The notes under the pieces are model-generated. The model did no database searches, was not told the origin of the DNA, and worked only from the letters and a program-made list of their open reading frames with translations. The position numbers and the translations under genes are program-made. Of a DNA stretch of 64,000 nucleotides, positions 7,494 to 16,607 are shown piece after piece. Each line of letters begins with the position of its first letter. Position 1 is the stretch's first letter. The DNA comes from Oscillospiraceae bacterium (GTDB lineage Bacteria > Bacillota > Clostridia > Oscillospirales > Ruminococcaceae). The DNA lies in NCBI GenBank assembly GCA_022508885.1, contig JAFLUG010000001.1:18861-82860 (forward strand). Reading direction: 5' to 3'.

Positions 7494-8687
7494 ATGGTAA
7501 TTAAAAATGTGAGAATAATAACAATGACCGGAGAAAACATCGAAAACGGCTTTGTGAGATTTAACGAGGTTTTCACCGAGATAGGCGCAATGAGCGGTTA
7601 TGTAAAGACCGACGAAGAGGAGCTTGACGGGACGGGGAAAACGCTGTATCCGGGTTTTATCGACGCGCACTGTCATCTCGGAATGTGGAACGACGCGCTG
7701 TGCTTTGAGGGCGACGACGGAAACGAGGACACCGACCCGGCTACACCACACCTTCGCGCTATAGACAGCGTAAACGCCATGGACAGGTGTTTTGAGGACG
7801 CGGCTTTAGCAGGAGTTACGACCGTTTGCACGGGCGCGGGAAGCGCAAATCCCATTGGCGGAAGCCTCGCGGTCATAAAGACCTTTGGCTCCAAACGCGT
7901 GGACAAGCTGATATTAAAAAGCCCCGCGGCGATAAAATTCGCGCTCGGCGAAAATCCCAAAAACACTTACAACGACCGCGACGAAGCTCCCGTAACCCGA
8001 ATGGCTACCGCCGCTATCATACGCGAGCAGCTCTCAAAGGCGCTTAGGTATAAAGAGGATATGGACGAGCATCTGCGTACAAAGGGCGCTGACGATGAGG
8101 GCGACGAAGTCTCAAAGCCCGACTTTGACGCGAAATGCGAGGCGCTTATTCCGCTGTTTGACGCGAAAAAACCGCTTAAAGCCCACTTTCACTGTCACAG
8201 AGCGGACGATATTTTCACGGCTGTGCGGATAGCGAAGGAGTTTAAGCTCGACTACGCGCTTATCCACTGCACAGACGGCGGTATCATAGCCGACGAGCTT
8301 TCCGAGGACAAGCCAAAGGTCGTTTTGGGTCCGATCTTCGGCGACAGGGGAAAGCCCGAGCTGAAAAACCACAGCATAACTACCCCCGCTGAAATGCAAA
8401 AATACGGCATAGAATTTGCCATCTGCACCGACCATCCCGAAACGCCGATTCAATATCTTCCGCTTACGGCGGCGCTTGCCGTGCGGGGCGGACTTGACCG
8501 CGAAGAGGCGCTTAAAGCGATAACAGTAAACGCCGCGAGAATTCTCGGCGTTGAAAACAGAGTCGGTAGCGTTGAAACGGGAAAGGACGCGGATCTTGTC
8601 CTGTTTTCGGGCGACCCGCTCGACATAATGCAAACACCCGAGCTGGTATGCGTAAACGGAAAAATCGTCATTAACAAGCTGAGTTAA
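7494..8687 (+). CDS. Metal-dependent amidohydrolase (imidazolonepropionase-like), substrate unknown
   Basis: A 397-residue amidohydrolase-superfamily enzyme of the type that hydrolyses cyclic amides or related bonds in a TIM barrel. The metal ligands can be followed: His59 and His61 in DAHCHLGMW, His231-His235 in KAHFHCHR, His258 in IHCTDG and Asp313 in CTDHPE. The C-terminal AARILGVENRVGSVETGKDADLV is the standard composite beta domain of the superfamily. Neighbours (aroK, fumarase alpha) give no firm substrate. The start has an AAGGA site. Members of this group are widespread in gut Clostridia without an assigned function, so I give no gene symbol. Confidence 0.85.
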   Translation: MVIKNVRIITMTGENIENGFVRFNEVFTEIGAMSGYVKTDEEELDGTGKTLYPGFIDAHCHLGMWNDALCFEGDDGNEDTDPATPHLRAIDSVNAMDRCFEDAALAGVTTVCTGAGSANPIGGSLAVIKTFGSKRVDKLILKSPAAIKFALGENPKNTYNDRDEAPVTRMATAAIIREQLSKALRYKEDMDEHLRTKGADDEGDEVSKPDFDAKCEALIPLFDAKKPLKAHFHCHRADDIFTAVRIAKEFKLDYALIHCTDGGIIADELSEDKPKVVLGPIFGDRGKPELKNHSITTPAEMQKYGIEFAICTDHPETPIQYLPLTAALAVRGGLDREEALKAITVNAARILGVENRVGSVETGKDADLVLFSGDPLDIMQTPELVCVNGKIVINKLS

Positions 8688-8698
8688 GGAGAATATTT

Positions 8699-9541
8699 AT
8701 GCGTGAAATTAACGCCGGATTGATTACTGAAGAAATAGCGAGGCTTTGCGTTGAGGCTAATTTACATCTGCCAAGCGGCATGAGAGAATGCATCGAAGCC
8801 GCGAAAGAGCGCGAGGAAAGCGAGCTTTGCAAGAGCGTTCTGGGGGATATCACGGACAATATCGACTGCGCGAAAGAGCTTTGTGTGCCTATCTGTCAGG
8901 ACACGGGAATGGCGGTGGTCTTCGCCGAGATAGGTCAGGACGTCCATATAACGGGCGGCGGCTTTGAAGAAGCAATCAATAAAGGGGTGGCAAGGGGCTA
9001 TGTTGACGGTAAGCTCAGGCTTTCTATCGTTAAAGACCCGCTTATGCGCGAAAACACCAACGACAACACCCCCGCGCTGATACATACCAGAATCGTAAGC
9101 GGCGACAAAATAAAACTGACTGTTGCTCCCAAGGGCTTCGGAAGCGAAAATATGAGCAGGCTGAAAATGTTTACTCCGTCGGCTTCAAAAGAGGATATAA
9201 TAAACTTTGTGATCGAAACGGCGTCTGTCGCGGGAAGCAACCCGTGTCCGCCAATCGTTGTGGGAGTGGGCATAGGAAGCGACTTTGAAGGAGTCGCGCT
9301 GCTTGCGAAAAAAGCGCTTTGCAGAGACCTTGCGCAAAGACATCCCGAGGAGTTCTACGCGGATATGGAGCAAAAAATGCTCGACGGGATAAACCGCCTC
9401 GGGATAGGCGCTCAGGGCTTTGGCGGCCGCATGACCGCGCTTTATGTAAACATTGAAAAAGCGCCCACGCATATCGCGGGCCTGCCAGTGGCGGTAAATA
9501 TCGGCTGTCATGTGACAAGACACGCAAAGACCGTAATTTGA
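8699..9541 (+). CDS. Class I fumarate hydratase alpha subunit (or L-tartrate dehydratase alpha)
   Basis: The 280-residue protein is the N-terminal half of the iron-sulfur class I fumarases, which split into alpha and beta subunits in many anaerobes. Three cluster-ligand cysteines are in the right contexts: Cys66 in VPICQDTG, Cys183 in SNPCPPI and Cys270 in NIGCHVTRHA. The expected next gene is the roughly 180-residue beta subunit, but an ECF sigma factor follows instead and no beta subunit occurs in the window. Fumarate and tartrate dehydratases cannot be told apart by eye; fumarate is the more common substrate. Confidence 0.88.
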   Translation: MREINAGLITEEIARLCVEANLHLPSGMRECIEAAKEREESELCKSVLGDITDNIDCAKELCVPICQDTGMAVVFAEIGQDVHITGGGFEEAINKGVARGYVDGKLRLSIVKDPLMRENTNDNTPALIHTRIVSGDKIKLTVAPKGFGSENMSRLKMFTPSASKEDIINFVIETASVAGSNPCPPIVVGVGIGSDFEGVALLAKKALCRDLAQRHPEEFYADMEQKMLDGINRLGIGAQGFGGRMTALYVNIEKAPTHIAGLPVAVNIGCHVTRHAKTVI

Positions 9542-9569
9542 TCTTGCTAATTTTTTTAATAAAAAAATC

Positions 9570-9599
9570 TGCAACCTTTTACTCAATTCAACAGTATTA
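9570..9599 (+). promoter_or_regulatory. Possible ECF-type promoter before the sigma-factor gene
   Basis: TGCAACC followed by TTTT at 9570-9580 resembles the AAC-centred -35 element of ECF sigma factors, and GTATTA lies at 9594-9599. No TTGACA/TATAAT pair is seen in this 86-base gap. Many ECF sigma genes are transcribed by their own product, so autoregulation is a reasonable inference. An A/T-only palindrome (ATTTTTTTA/TAAAAAAAT) just upstream may end the previous transcript. Confidence 0.4.
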
Positions 9600-9627
9600 T
9601 TTATGATAGTGAAAATCGGAGAACACC

Positions 9628-10155
9628 ATGGAAATTTCTCTAAAAACGTCCGAAAGCTTTGACGAGGTCATGCGGCTGTATGTTCCGACCGTATACAGGA
9701 TAGCTTTCGAGCGTCTCGGAAACGCGGCTGACGCGGACGATGTCACACAGGAGGTTTTCGTCCGCTATTTCAAAGCCGACAAGACTTTTGAAAGCGAAGA
9801 ACACAGAAGGTTCTTTCTTATACGCGTAGCGGTAAACTGCGCGAATTCCTTTGCGAAAAGCTCGTGGTTCAAAAACAGGGCGCATACCGACGAGCTTGAA
9901 AATTTTCCCGAGCTTTCGGCGGGAGACACAACGGCGGATAACGCAGAGAAAAACGAGCGCAGCAGAATGGTTCTGGAGGCAGTCTTAAAGCTGCCCGAAA
10001 AGTACCGGACGGCGGTCCATCTGTTTTATTTTGAGGATATGTCTATAGCGCAGATAGCCGAGGTTACGGGACAAAAGGAAACGACGGTAAAATCCCGGCT
10101 TATGAGAGCGCGGGAAAAGCTGAAAAAGCTTTTGAACAGAGATGATTTTGAGTGA
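9628..10155 (+). CDS. ECF-family RNA polymerase sigma factor
   Basis: Directs RNA polymerase to a stress or envelope regulon. The 175-residue protein has region 2 at about 10-80 (DDVTQEVFVRYFK) and region 4 at about 115-170 (LPEKYRTAVHLFYFEDMSIAQIAE ending in a TTVKSRLMRARE helix-turn-helix); there is no region 1.1 or 3, as expected of ECF factors. The downstream gene encodes a protein with one membrane helix, 11 bases away, the usual arrangement for a sigma/anti-sigma pair. The signal it responds to is unknown. Confidence 0.92.
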   Translation: MEISLKTSESFDEVMRLYVPTVYRIAFERLGNAADADDVTQEVFVRYFKADKTFESEEHRRFFLIRVAVNCANSFAKSSWFKNRAHTDELENFPELSAGDTTADNAEKNERSRMVLEAVLKLPEKYRTAVHLFYFEDMSIAQIAEVTGQKETTVKSRLMRAREKLKKLLNRDDFE

Positions 10156-10166
10156 GGAGGGAGACT

Positions 10167-11561
10167 ATGAGTTTCAAAGACGATTATAAATCCGCGTTAG
10201 GCTCGGTGTCTCCCGATACCGATAAGATCATCGCGGAGGTCCACAATAAGCTGAACGAAAACGCGCCGGTAATGATAAGGGCGGAGCGGAAGAAAAAGCC
10301 CGTATGGGCAATAATAGGCTCTGCGGCCGGAGCGGCGGCTTGCGTTGCGATCGCGGTGTTTGTCGCGGTGAGGATAGCGCCGAGCTTTTTGCGGGATAAC
10401 TTATCTGCTAACGGCGTCTCGCCCGAGAATTACAGTATCAATGCTGAGGCAGAAGCCGATGGTACAGCAGGCGTTGCGGGATACGGCAGCGCCGATATAA
10501 GCAACGATAAAGACGAAAACGCAAATAAGAGCGGGATTTCGGAAAGCAGCGCAGTGCTTGAAGATTCCGGCAATTCTTCGCCCGGCTCTGAGTCCAAGAA
10601 CATTGATTTAGGAAACGGACTGACGCTTGTTTCCGGAACATTGCGTGATAGATCCGAGCTCGAGGAGTTTTCTATAGAGCCTTATATCCATTATTATTTT
10701 ACAGACGGATTAGCGGATGAAGATGAAGAATTTCTTGACAGCCTCGGAAATCCCGATATTAAAGTTCTGTATCAAAAGGGTGAAGCTTTGTTTACACTTT
10801 TGACTTCAACGGGGGACGTCATTGCTCCCGGATTTATCTCGAAAGAAAAAGAAGATGACCGACCGCCGGCACGCATAACAATAAGTGACGGCGAAGAGTA
10901 TGCGGGAAGTTACTATGAAACGAGATACACATACGATAGCTTTTGTAATGCATATCTGAGCACGTTTACAGAAGAAGCGGCCAAGGAGCTTTTCAGAGAA
11001 TACGATTTCTTTCTGGATTATAACGACGCATTGCTTTGCAGTGCTGTTGCAGGCGGCGGCAATATATGGACGGGCACCATAGTTGAGGTTCGCCGCGAGT
11101 ATGAGCTTATCTCGGAAAGCGATACCGAAGTTGTGTTCAGAAGAACAGTGTTAAGCCGCGACATGGATTTCAGACCCGCTGCGGAATATATCCCCGAGCT
11201 GCGCGACAAATACGAGATCACATATATTGACTTTAAGTTCGTTTTGACCGAGGACGGCTGGCGTGTCGCGGACATCCCGGCGGAATATGAGGCAGCCGCC
11301 GATAGCATCTCCTCGGGCAGCCGCACATTACTCGAGGTCGGTGCCTCGGATATTTCATCCGCCCGGGAGATACATATAAACGAGTTGAGATATTTAAGCT
11401 CGGGAGAAACGGTGTCGTTTGACGATATCAGCGGAGATATCATGAGAATGTCGGATATTGACGGAAGATGGTTTAATATTGTTTTTGATGATAACAGGGC
11501 GTATGTTTCGGATGAGGAATGGTGGAAAAAAGGGCAGATGATATGCTTTTACCGTGAGTAA
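10167..11561 (+). CDS. Putative membrane-bound anti-sigma factor
   Basis: The 464-residue protein has a short cytoplasmic N-terminus (1-45), one hydrophobic segment (about 46-68, WAIIGSAAGAAACVAIAVFVAV) and a large acidic, Ser/Asp/Glu-rich outer domain. This is the layout of the regulatory partner of ECF sigma factors, though no zinc-binding HxxxCxxC motif is seen. The start at 10167 is chosen because GGAGGGAG lies immediately upstream; a GTG at 10152 would overlap that site. A strong terminator follows at 11605. Function is inferred from topology and position only. Confidence 0.7.
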   Translation: MSFKDDYKSALGSVSPDTDKIIAEVHNKLNENAPVMIRAERKKKPVWAIIGSAAGAAACVAIAVFVAVRIAPSFLRDNLSANGVSPENYSINAEAEADGTAGVAGYGSADISNDKDENANKSGISESSAVLEDSGNSSPGSESKNIDLGNGLTLVSGTLRDRSELEEFSIEPYIHYYFTDGLADEDEEFLDSLGNPDIKVLYQKGEALFTLLTSTGDVIAPGFISKEKEDDRPPARITISDGEEYAGSYYETRYTYDSFCNAYLSTFTEEAAKELFREYDFFLDYNDALLCSAVAGGGNIWTGTIVEVRREYELISESDTEVVFRRTVLSRDMDFRPAAEYIPELRDKYEITYIDFKFVLTEDGWRVADIPAEYEAAADSISSGSRTLLEVGASDISSAREIHINELRYLSSGETVSFDDISGDIMRMSDIDGRWFNIVFDDNRAYVSDEEWWKKGQMICFYRE

Positions 11562-11604
11562 GCTATCAAAGAATAACGAACAGCCGTCCTGTTTGATATA
11601 AACG

Positions 11605-11634
11605 AAAAATGCGGGGAGTTCCCCGCATTTTTTG
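11605..11634 (+). terminator. Rho-independent terminator of the sigma/anti-sigma operon
   Basis: A 12-bp stem AAAAATGCGGGG / CCCCGCATTTTT with loop AGTT ends in a T run. It lies 44 bases after the stop codon. Confidence 0.9.
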
Positions 11635-11700
11635 TTTCGTCACAGAATTTTCTCAAATGCAAATAATTTTGAAAAAATTGTGAAATCGACAAAAAAGCAC

Positions 11701-11729
11701 TTGAAATGTTGAATTTTTTGTGGTATAAT
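11701..11729 (+). promoter_or_regulatory. Sigma-A promoter of the GGDEF/EAL-like gene
   Basis: TTGAAA at 11701-11706, a 17-base spacer and TATAAT at 11724-11729. The A/T-rich leader of about 100 bases shows no recognisable riboswitch. Confidence 0.8.
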
Positions 11730-11835
11730 AACCATGGCGGATAAAATTTTACATAAAAATTTTTTATATTTTTGAAAACTTTTATACATATTGCACATTT
11801 TTACATCAAAATGAGCATTTCAGAGGTGATACTTA

Positions 11836-14361
11836 ATGTCGAAACTTGAGCGTGCTTTGAAATACGGACGCAATTACGCTTTTTCAATGAAATACAAGGC
11901 GGGCTTTCCCGTTGAATTCCTCGGGGGAAAGGACTGCGACCAATCCATGATGAGCAGTATTATACATCCCGACGACTATATGCCCTTCTGTGAGGAAGTA
12001 AACGCTGTTATTGACGGAAGAAGCGACCGCATAAATACCCATTCGCGTCTTGACCTTACCGGCGTATACAGATGGTATTATATATCCGCCGTTCCCGAGC
12101 GTTCAAGTGAAAACTCGACGGAGTTTCTCGGAACGATAAACGATGTGTCGGATTATCTCGAATGCGGCGCGGAGGACGCTGTTCTCGAATGCTTCAAGGT
12201 AAAGCTCAACAAGTCGTTTGAAATGGAAAAAGAGCCGCCGCCTCTGCGTGAGATACTCGGTGAGCAATATCTCGAGCTTATCCAGGAGCCGTTTGCGAGA
12301 GTAAAGGGGCTGTATTCCGCCATTGTTTCGCCGAGCGGAAGCGTTATCGCCTGCGCGGGCGGTCAGTCCAAGAGCCATAATATCAACAAAATGAGCTATC
12401 AGCGCAAAAAGAGCATACGCATAAAGCACAAGACCGCGGCGGAGTGGATAATTGCCGGAGAGAGCCTCGAGGACATTAACGACAACTCTTCGCTTCTGGA
12501 TATTATGGTCCAGACCGTAAGCAGCATCGCAAACTCGTATGTCGTTATCGGCGAGGAGGTTGAAAACCGCCAGAACGCAAATAAGCTGCTCGGAGAAAAT
12601 TTCGAGGATCAGATGCTGATAAACAGCATTTACACAAGCGTACTTAAGTGTAAAACGAGCTCGGAGGCGTTCGGCAGGATAATCCCGCTGGTAAAGGACT
12701 ATTTCGCGCTTGAGCGCATAATCTTCTGTATTGATATAGAAAATCCTCCGAAAATCTACCACTGGGACGAAAAGGGCTCTATAATCCCCGCTGTCGGTGA
12801 TTTTATCACCAACGAGAAGATAAACGAAGAGCTTGACATAAACCCCGTCGTGTGCGTTGATGAAGACGAGGTGCGCGGAACGAAGAGCGAGCGCAACAGA
12901 AGCTGTGCGCTGTCGAGGATATACGACAACGGTGAAGCGCGCGGCGTGTTTATGTTTATCTCGAAAAAATCGGGAAGAACGTGGACTAACCGTGAGAGAA
13001 AGGTCTTAAGAAGCGTCACGCAGATTCTGACGACGCTTATCTACCGTTCTTTTGCCGAAAACAAGCTCGCGTTGTCGCAGGAGCATATGCAAAGGCTCGC
13101 CTTTCGCGACGCCGCGACGGGAATACCTAACAGGACCGCGTTTGAAAACGACTTTGAAAAGCTTGTACAGGAAGAGAAAAGCGGTGCTGTGATAACGTTT
13201 GAAATAGCAAACTACAAGGATATGACAACCTCATACGGTTGTCAGTACACTGACAATATAGTCGGAAGTATTGCTGAGTATCTCGCGGCTATTCCTTCGG
13301 ATAACCCGACAAATGTTTATCTCTTCAAAAGCTACATTATGTTTGCCGTTATCGAAAACGCGGATAAAGACGCGGCTCTTGCCTTTGCGAAAAGAGTTCT
13401 TGAAAAGTTTTCGAAGAAGTGGTATTATGACGATACGGACCATGAGATCGATATGTACGCGAGGGTGAATTTCTTCCCCGATGAGGTGTACACGGCGGAG
13501 GAGTGTGAAAACGTGGTCTCGGAAGCTCTTAGGCTTGAGAAAAACGAAACGGGTCTTGAGTATGTAAGCGTAATTCCGGACATAGAAAACAGGGTCGACG
13601 AGAATATCCGTATAAGGAAGATGCTGAGCGAGGACGCGAAAAACGGCTTTGAAGGGTTTTATTATCTGTATTCGCCCGTTACAGATGCTAAAACAGGGGA
13701 ACCGAAAAGCTGCGAATGCAGACTGTTCTGGAAAAGGGACGGCTTTATCGCGCCCCGTGACAAAATTCTTCCGATAGTCGAGCGTCTCGGACTATTGAGC
13801 GAGCTGTACGAGTTTGAGATAAACAAGATATGCGCGTTTTGCGACAGCATAAGAAAAATGGGGTATCCCGAATTTCGGGTTGGGGTCGAGTATCCGCGTT
13901 TCGCGCTGGATTCGGACGATTTTGTTGTGGCGACAAAAAAGCTTCTCGAAAAATATTCGCTTCCGCCGCGCGCGATAGGCGTTGCAGTTTCCGAAAGCTC
14001 CGGAACGCTCACAAAAAGCAGCGTAAGCCTTAAGCGGCTTTCACAGCTCGGAATAAACATAATCAGCGAGGACAAGGGCAGAAGCATGCTTCCGGAAACG
14101 CTGTTTAAAACGACGTATGTAAACATAGCGAAAATAAGCTCGAAGCGGCTTTTCGGCGACGAGATCTCGTCGGACTATTTAAAGACGATGATCGAAAAGG
14201 CACACCAGAACGGGATGCTGGTATGCGTAAGCGGCGTTGACAGTGACAAGATACGAAAACTCGCGCTGAAGTTCAATGTAGACCTGATTCAAGGAGCCGT
14301 AAACGGTCAGCCTCTTCATTCGGCGGACTTTACCGAAAAGCTGAAGGAGAAAACGGGCTGA
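11836..14361 (+). CDS. Multidomain PAS/GAF protein with degenerate GGDEF and EAL domains
   Basis: An 841-residue soluble protein. Residues about 1-115 look like a PAS domain (IIHPDDYMPFCEEV, then YRWYYISAVP); about 250-400 has GAF-like features; a GGDEF-fold domain starts near 418 (FRDAATGIPNRTAFEND) and an EAL-fold domain near 595. The active motifs are lost: LFKSYIMF stands where the GGDEF motif should be (near 495), CECRLFW where EALLRW is expected (near 627), and ISEDKGRS where DDFGTGYS is expected (near 743). It is therefore probably not a cyclic-di-GMP enzyme; a sensor or effector scaffold is more likely. It has its own promoter and terminator. Confidence 0.82.
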   Translation: MSKLERALKYGRNYAFSMKYKAGFPVEFLGGKDCDQSMMSSIIHPDDYMPFCEEVNAVIDGRSDRINTHSRLDLTGVYRWYYISAVPERSSENSTEFLGTINDVSDYLECGAEDAVLECFKVKLNKSFEMEKEPPPLREILGEQYLELIQEPFARVKGLYSAIVSPSGSVIACAGGQSKSHNINKMSYQRKKSIRIKHKTAAEWIIAGESLEDINDNSSLLDIMVQTVSSIANSYVVIGEEVENRQNANKLLGENFEDQMLINSIYTSVLKCKTSSEAFGRIIPLVKDYFALERIIFCIDIENPPKIYHWDEKGSIIPAVGDFITNEKINEELDINPVVCVDEDEVRGTKSERNRSCALSRIYDNGEARGVFMFISKKSGRTWTNRERKVLRSVTQILTTLIYRSFAENKLALSQEHMQRLAFRDAATGIPNRTAFENDFEKLVQEEKSGAVITFEIANYKDMTTSYGCQYTDNIVGSIAEYLAAIPSDNPTNVYLFKSYIMFAVIENADKDAALAFAKRVLEKFSKKWYYDDTDHEIDMYARVNFFPDEVYTAEECENVVSEALRLEKNETGLEYVSVIPDIENRVDENIRIRKMLSEDAKNGFEGFYYLYSPVTDAKTGEPKSCECRLFWKRDGFIAPRDKILPIVERLGLLSELYEFEINKICAFCDSIRKMGYPEFRVGVEYPRFALDSDDFVVATKKLLEKYSLPPRAIGVAVSESSGTLTKSSVSLKRLSQLGINIISEDKGRSMLPETLFKTTYVNIAKISSKRLFGDEISSDYLKTMIEKAHQNGMLVCVSGVDSDKIRKLALKFNVDLIQGAVNGQPLHSADFTEKLKEKTG

Positions 14362-14390
14362 TATTTGACAGTACACGGATTTTTTAACTT

Positions 14391-14429
14391 AAACGCGCTT
14401 TGAGTAATATCGGAGCGCGTTTGATTTTA
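14391..14429 (+). terminator. Terminator-like hairpin after the GGDEF/EAL-like gene
   Basis: AAACGCGCT pairs with AGCGCGTTT across 14 bases, followed by GATTTTA. The same GCGCTCGG-type stem recurs in several terminators of this window. Confidence 0.7.
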
Positions 14430-14464
14430 CGGAAAAATTTTCCGCTGTTTTGTCCAAAAAATAC

Positions 14465-14493
14465 TTGAAAAAATTTTAAAAATGATGTACAAT
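14465..14493 (+). promoter_or_regulatory. Sigma-A promoter of the pgk operon
   Basis: TTGAAA at 14465-14470, 17 bases, TACAAT at 14488-14493; the leader to pgk is about 50 bases. Confidence 0.78.
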
Positions 14494-14548
14494 ATATGGT
14501 GTAGTGACAGCAAGCTGTCAAATTCAAAGAACGAAAGGATTTTTCACT

Positions 14549-15769
14549 ATGAGCAAACTTAACAAAAAGAATGTAGAGGATCTTAACGTAAAAGGAAAAA
14601 AGGTGCTGGTGCGCGTTGATTTCAACGTTCCGCTCAAAGAGGGCGTTATTACAAACGACAACCGTATAACCGCGGCTCTTCCCACTATCAATAAGCTTGT
14701 TGAAAACGGCGCGAAGGTCGTTTTGTGTTCTCATCTCGGAAAGCCGAAGAACGGCCCCGAGGCTAAATTCAGCTTAAAGCCCGCGGCTGACAGACTCGCA
14801 GAGCTTGTTAAATGCAAGGTTACGTTCGCTCCCGACGATACTGTTGTGGGAGAAAACGCGAAAAAGGCTGTTGCGGAGATGAACGACGGCGAGATAGTTG
14901 TTCTCGAAAACACACGCTTCCGCGGCGCAGACGAGACAAAGAACGGCGAGAATCTCTCCAAGGAGCTTGCCGATCTCGTAGACGGCGAGATATTTGTTAT
15001 GGACGCGTTTGGTTCTTCTCACAGAGCGCACGCTTCTACCGTGGGCGTTACAAAGTTTGTTAAGGAAACCGCGGTCGGCTATCTTATGAATAAGGAGATA
15101 GAGTTCCTCGGAAACGCCGTAGAAAGTCCTGTTCGTCCTTTCGTTGCTATTCTCGGAGGCGCTAAGGTCTCGGATAAGCTCAATGTTATCTCCAACCTGC
15201 TTGAAAAGTGCGATACTCTTATAATCGGCGGCGGTATGGCTTATACCTTCCTCAAGGCGAAGGGCTTTGAGGTAGGAACCTCGCTCGTTGACGAGGAAAA
15301 GATAGACTACTGCAAGGATATGATCGAAAAGGCGCAGAAAAACGGCAAAAAGCTCCTTCTGCCCGTTGATACTACAATAGCAAAGGCATTCCCCGACCCG
15401 ATCGACGGCGATATCGATGTTCAGGTAGTAGACGCTGACAAGATACCCGCGGATATGATGGGTCTTGATATAGGTCCGAAGACGATGGAGCTTTTCGCGG
15501 CTGAGGCTAAGAACGCAAAGACCGTTGTATGGAACGGACCGATGGGCGTATTTGAAAACCCGACTCTCAAGAAGGGAACCGTCGCTGTATGCGAGGCGCT
15601 CGCTCAGGCTGACGCTACTACTATCATCGGCGGCGGCGACTCCGCTACGGCGGCTATAAACCTTGGCTATGCCGATAAGATGAGCCACATCTCCACCGGC
15701 GGCGGCGCGAGCCTTGAGTATCTCGAAGGCAAGGGCCTGCCCGGAATCGACGCTATTCAGGATAAGTAA
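14549..15769 (+). CDS. pgk: Phosphoglycerate kinase
   Basis: Glycolytic enzyme converting 1,3-bisphosphoglycerate and ADP to 3-phosphoglycerate and ATP. From the ATG at 14549 it is 406 residues. The N-terminal [11 protein letters not shown] motif, [27 protein letters not shown] and the C-terminal GGGDSATA nucleotide motif are all intact. An in-frame upstream start at 14504 is rejected: it lies almost on the promoter, and the GAAAGGA ribosome site serves 14549. It heads the operon pgk-tpiA-(small genes)-gpmI. Confidence 0.97.
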   Translation: MSKLNKKNVEDLNVKGKKVLVRVDFNVPLKEGVITNDNRITAALPTINKLVENGAKVVLCSHLGKPKNGPEAKFSLKPAADRLAELVKCKVTFAPDDTVVGENAKKAVAEMNDGEIVVLENTRFRGADETKNGENLSKELADLVDGEIFVMDAFGSSHRAHASTVGVTKFVKETAVGYLMNKEIEFLGNAVESPVRPFVAILGGAKVSDKLNVISNLLEKCDTLIIGGGMAYTFLKAKGFEVGTSLVDEEKIDYCKDMIEKAQKNGKKLLLPVDTTIAKAFPDPIDGDIDVQVVDADKIPADMMGLDIGPKTMELFAAEAKNAKTVVWNGPMGVFENPTLKKGTVAVCEALAQADATTIIGGGDSATAAINLGYADKMSHISTGGGASLEYLEGKGLPGIDAIQDK

Positions 15770-15781
15770 TTTGATCTGATT

Positions 15782-15808
15782 GTTTTCCCCTGCTGAGCGG
15801 GGGAAAAC
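15782..15808 (+). promoter_or_regulatory. Intercistronic hairpin between pgk and tpiA
   Basis: GTTTTCCCCTGC and GCGGGGGAAAAC pair over 12 positions (one G-T wobble) around a TGA loop, 12 bases after the pgk stop. No U-run follows, so it is more likely an RNA stability or processing element than a full terminator. It would let pgk and tpiA levels differ. Confidence 0.6.
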
Positions 15809-15833
15809 ATACTATTATGAGGAGATATTTAAT

Positions 15834-16607
15834 ATGAATAAATCAACAAGAAAAGCAATAATCGCGGGCAACTGGAAAATGAACAAGACCCGTCCCGAGG
15901 CAAAGGCGCTGCTTGAGGAATTAAAGCCGATGGTTGCGGACATAAAGACGGTCGAGGTGGTTGCGTGCGTGCCGTTTACAAACCTTGAGACCGCGCTTGC
16001 GGCTACTGCCGGCACTAACATCAAGATAGGCGCGGAAAACTGCCACTTTGAAAAGAGCGGCGCGTTTACGGGCGAGATAAGTGCGGATATGCTCGCGGAA
16101 ATGGGCGTTGAGTATGTCGTACTCGGACACTCCGAGCGCAGACAGTATTTCAATGAGACCGACGAGACCGTAAACAAGCGCACCAAGGCGGCTCTTGCGG
16201 CGGGACTCAAGCCGATAGTATGCATAGGCGAACTTTTGTGGGAGCGCGAGTGCAACATAACCGAAGAGGTGATAGCGCGCCAGATAAAGCTTGATCTGTA
16301 CGATATCACGGCTGAGGACGCCAAGAAATGCACGATAGCTTACGAGCCTGTATGGGCGATAGGCACGGGCAAGACCGCCACCGCCGAGCAGGCGGAAGAG
16401 GTCTGCGCGTTTATCAGAGCGCAGCTCGAAAAGAAATATGACAAGGCGACAGCCGAAGCGATAACCATTCAGTACGGCGGCTCGATGAACGCCGCGAACG
16501 CCGAGGAGCTTGTAAAAAAGCCGAACGTAGACGGCGGACTTATCGGCGGCGCTTCGCTCAAGGCGGCTGATTTCACAACGATAATCAAAGCGGCGGAGAA
16601 CAACTGA
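15834..16607 (+). CDS. tpiA: Triose-phosphate isomerase
   Basis: Interconverts dihydroxyacetone phosphate and glyceraldehyde 3-phosphate. At 257 residues from the ATG at 15834, it has Asn13/Lys15 in GNWKMN, catalytic His99 in VLGHSERR, Glu171 in AYEPVWAIGTG and the phosphate loop GGS at the end of QYGGSMNA. The start is fixed by GAGGAGA just upstream; longer in-frame readings would translate the intercistronic hairpin. The stop shares a base with the next start (TGATG). Confidence 0.97.
   Translation: MNKSTRKAIIAGNWKMNKTRPEAKALLEELKPMVADIKTVEVVACVPFTNLETALAATAGTNIKIGAENCHFEKSGAFTGEISADMLAEMGVEYVVLGHSERRQYFNETDETVNKRTKAALAAGLKPIVCIGELLWERECNITEEVIARQIKLDLYDITAEDAKKCTIAYEPVWAIGTGKTATAEQAEEVCAFIRAQLEKKYDKATAEAITIQYGGSMNAANAEELVKKPNVDGGLIGGASLKAADFTTIIKAAENN

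Noticed and set aside
11730-11835. Possible cyclic-di-GMP riboswitch before the GGDEF/EAL-like gene
   Set aside because: The leader is A/T-rich and lacks the conserved riboswitch helices and GNRA-type contacts.
14774-15688. Minus-strand open frame opposite pgk
   Set aside because: Antisense to a complete pgk with all motifs; no independent evidence.
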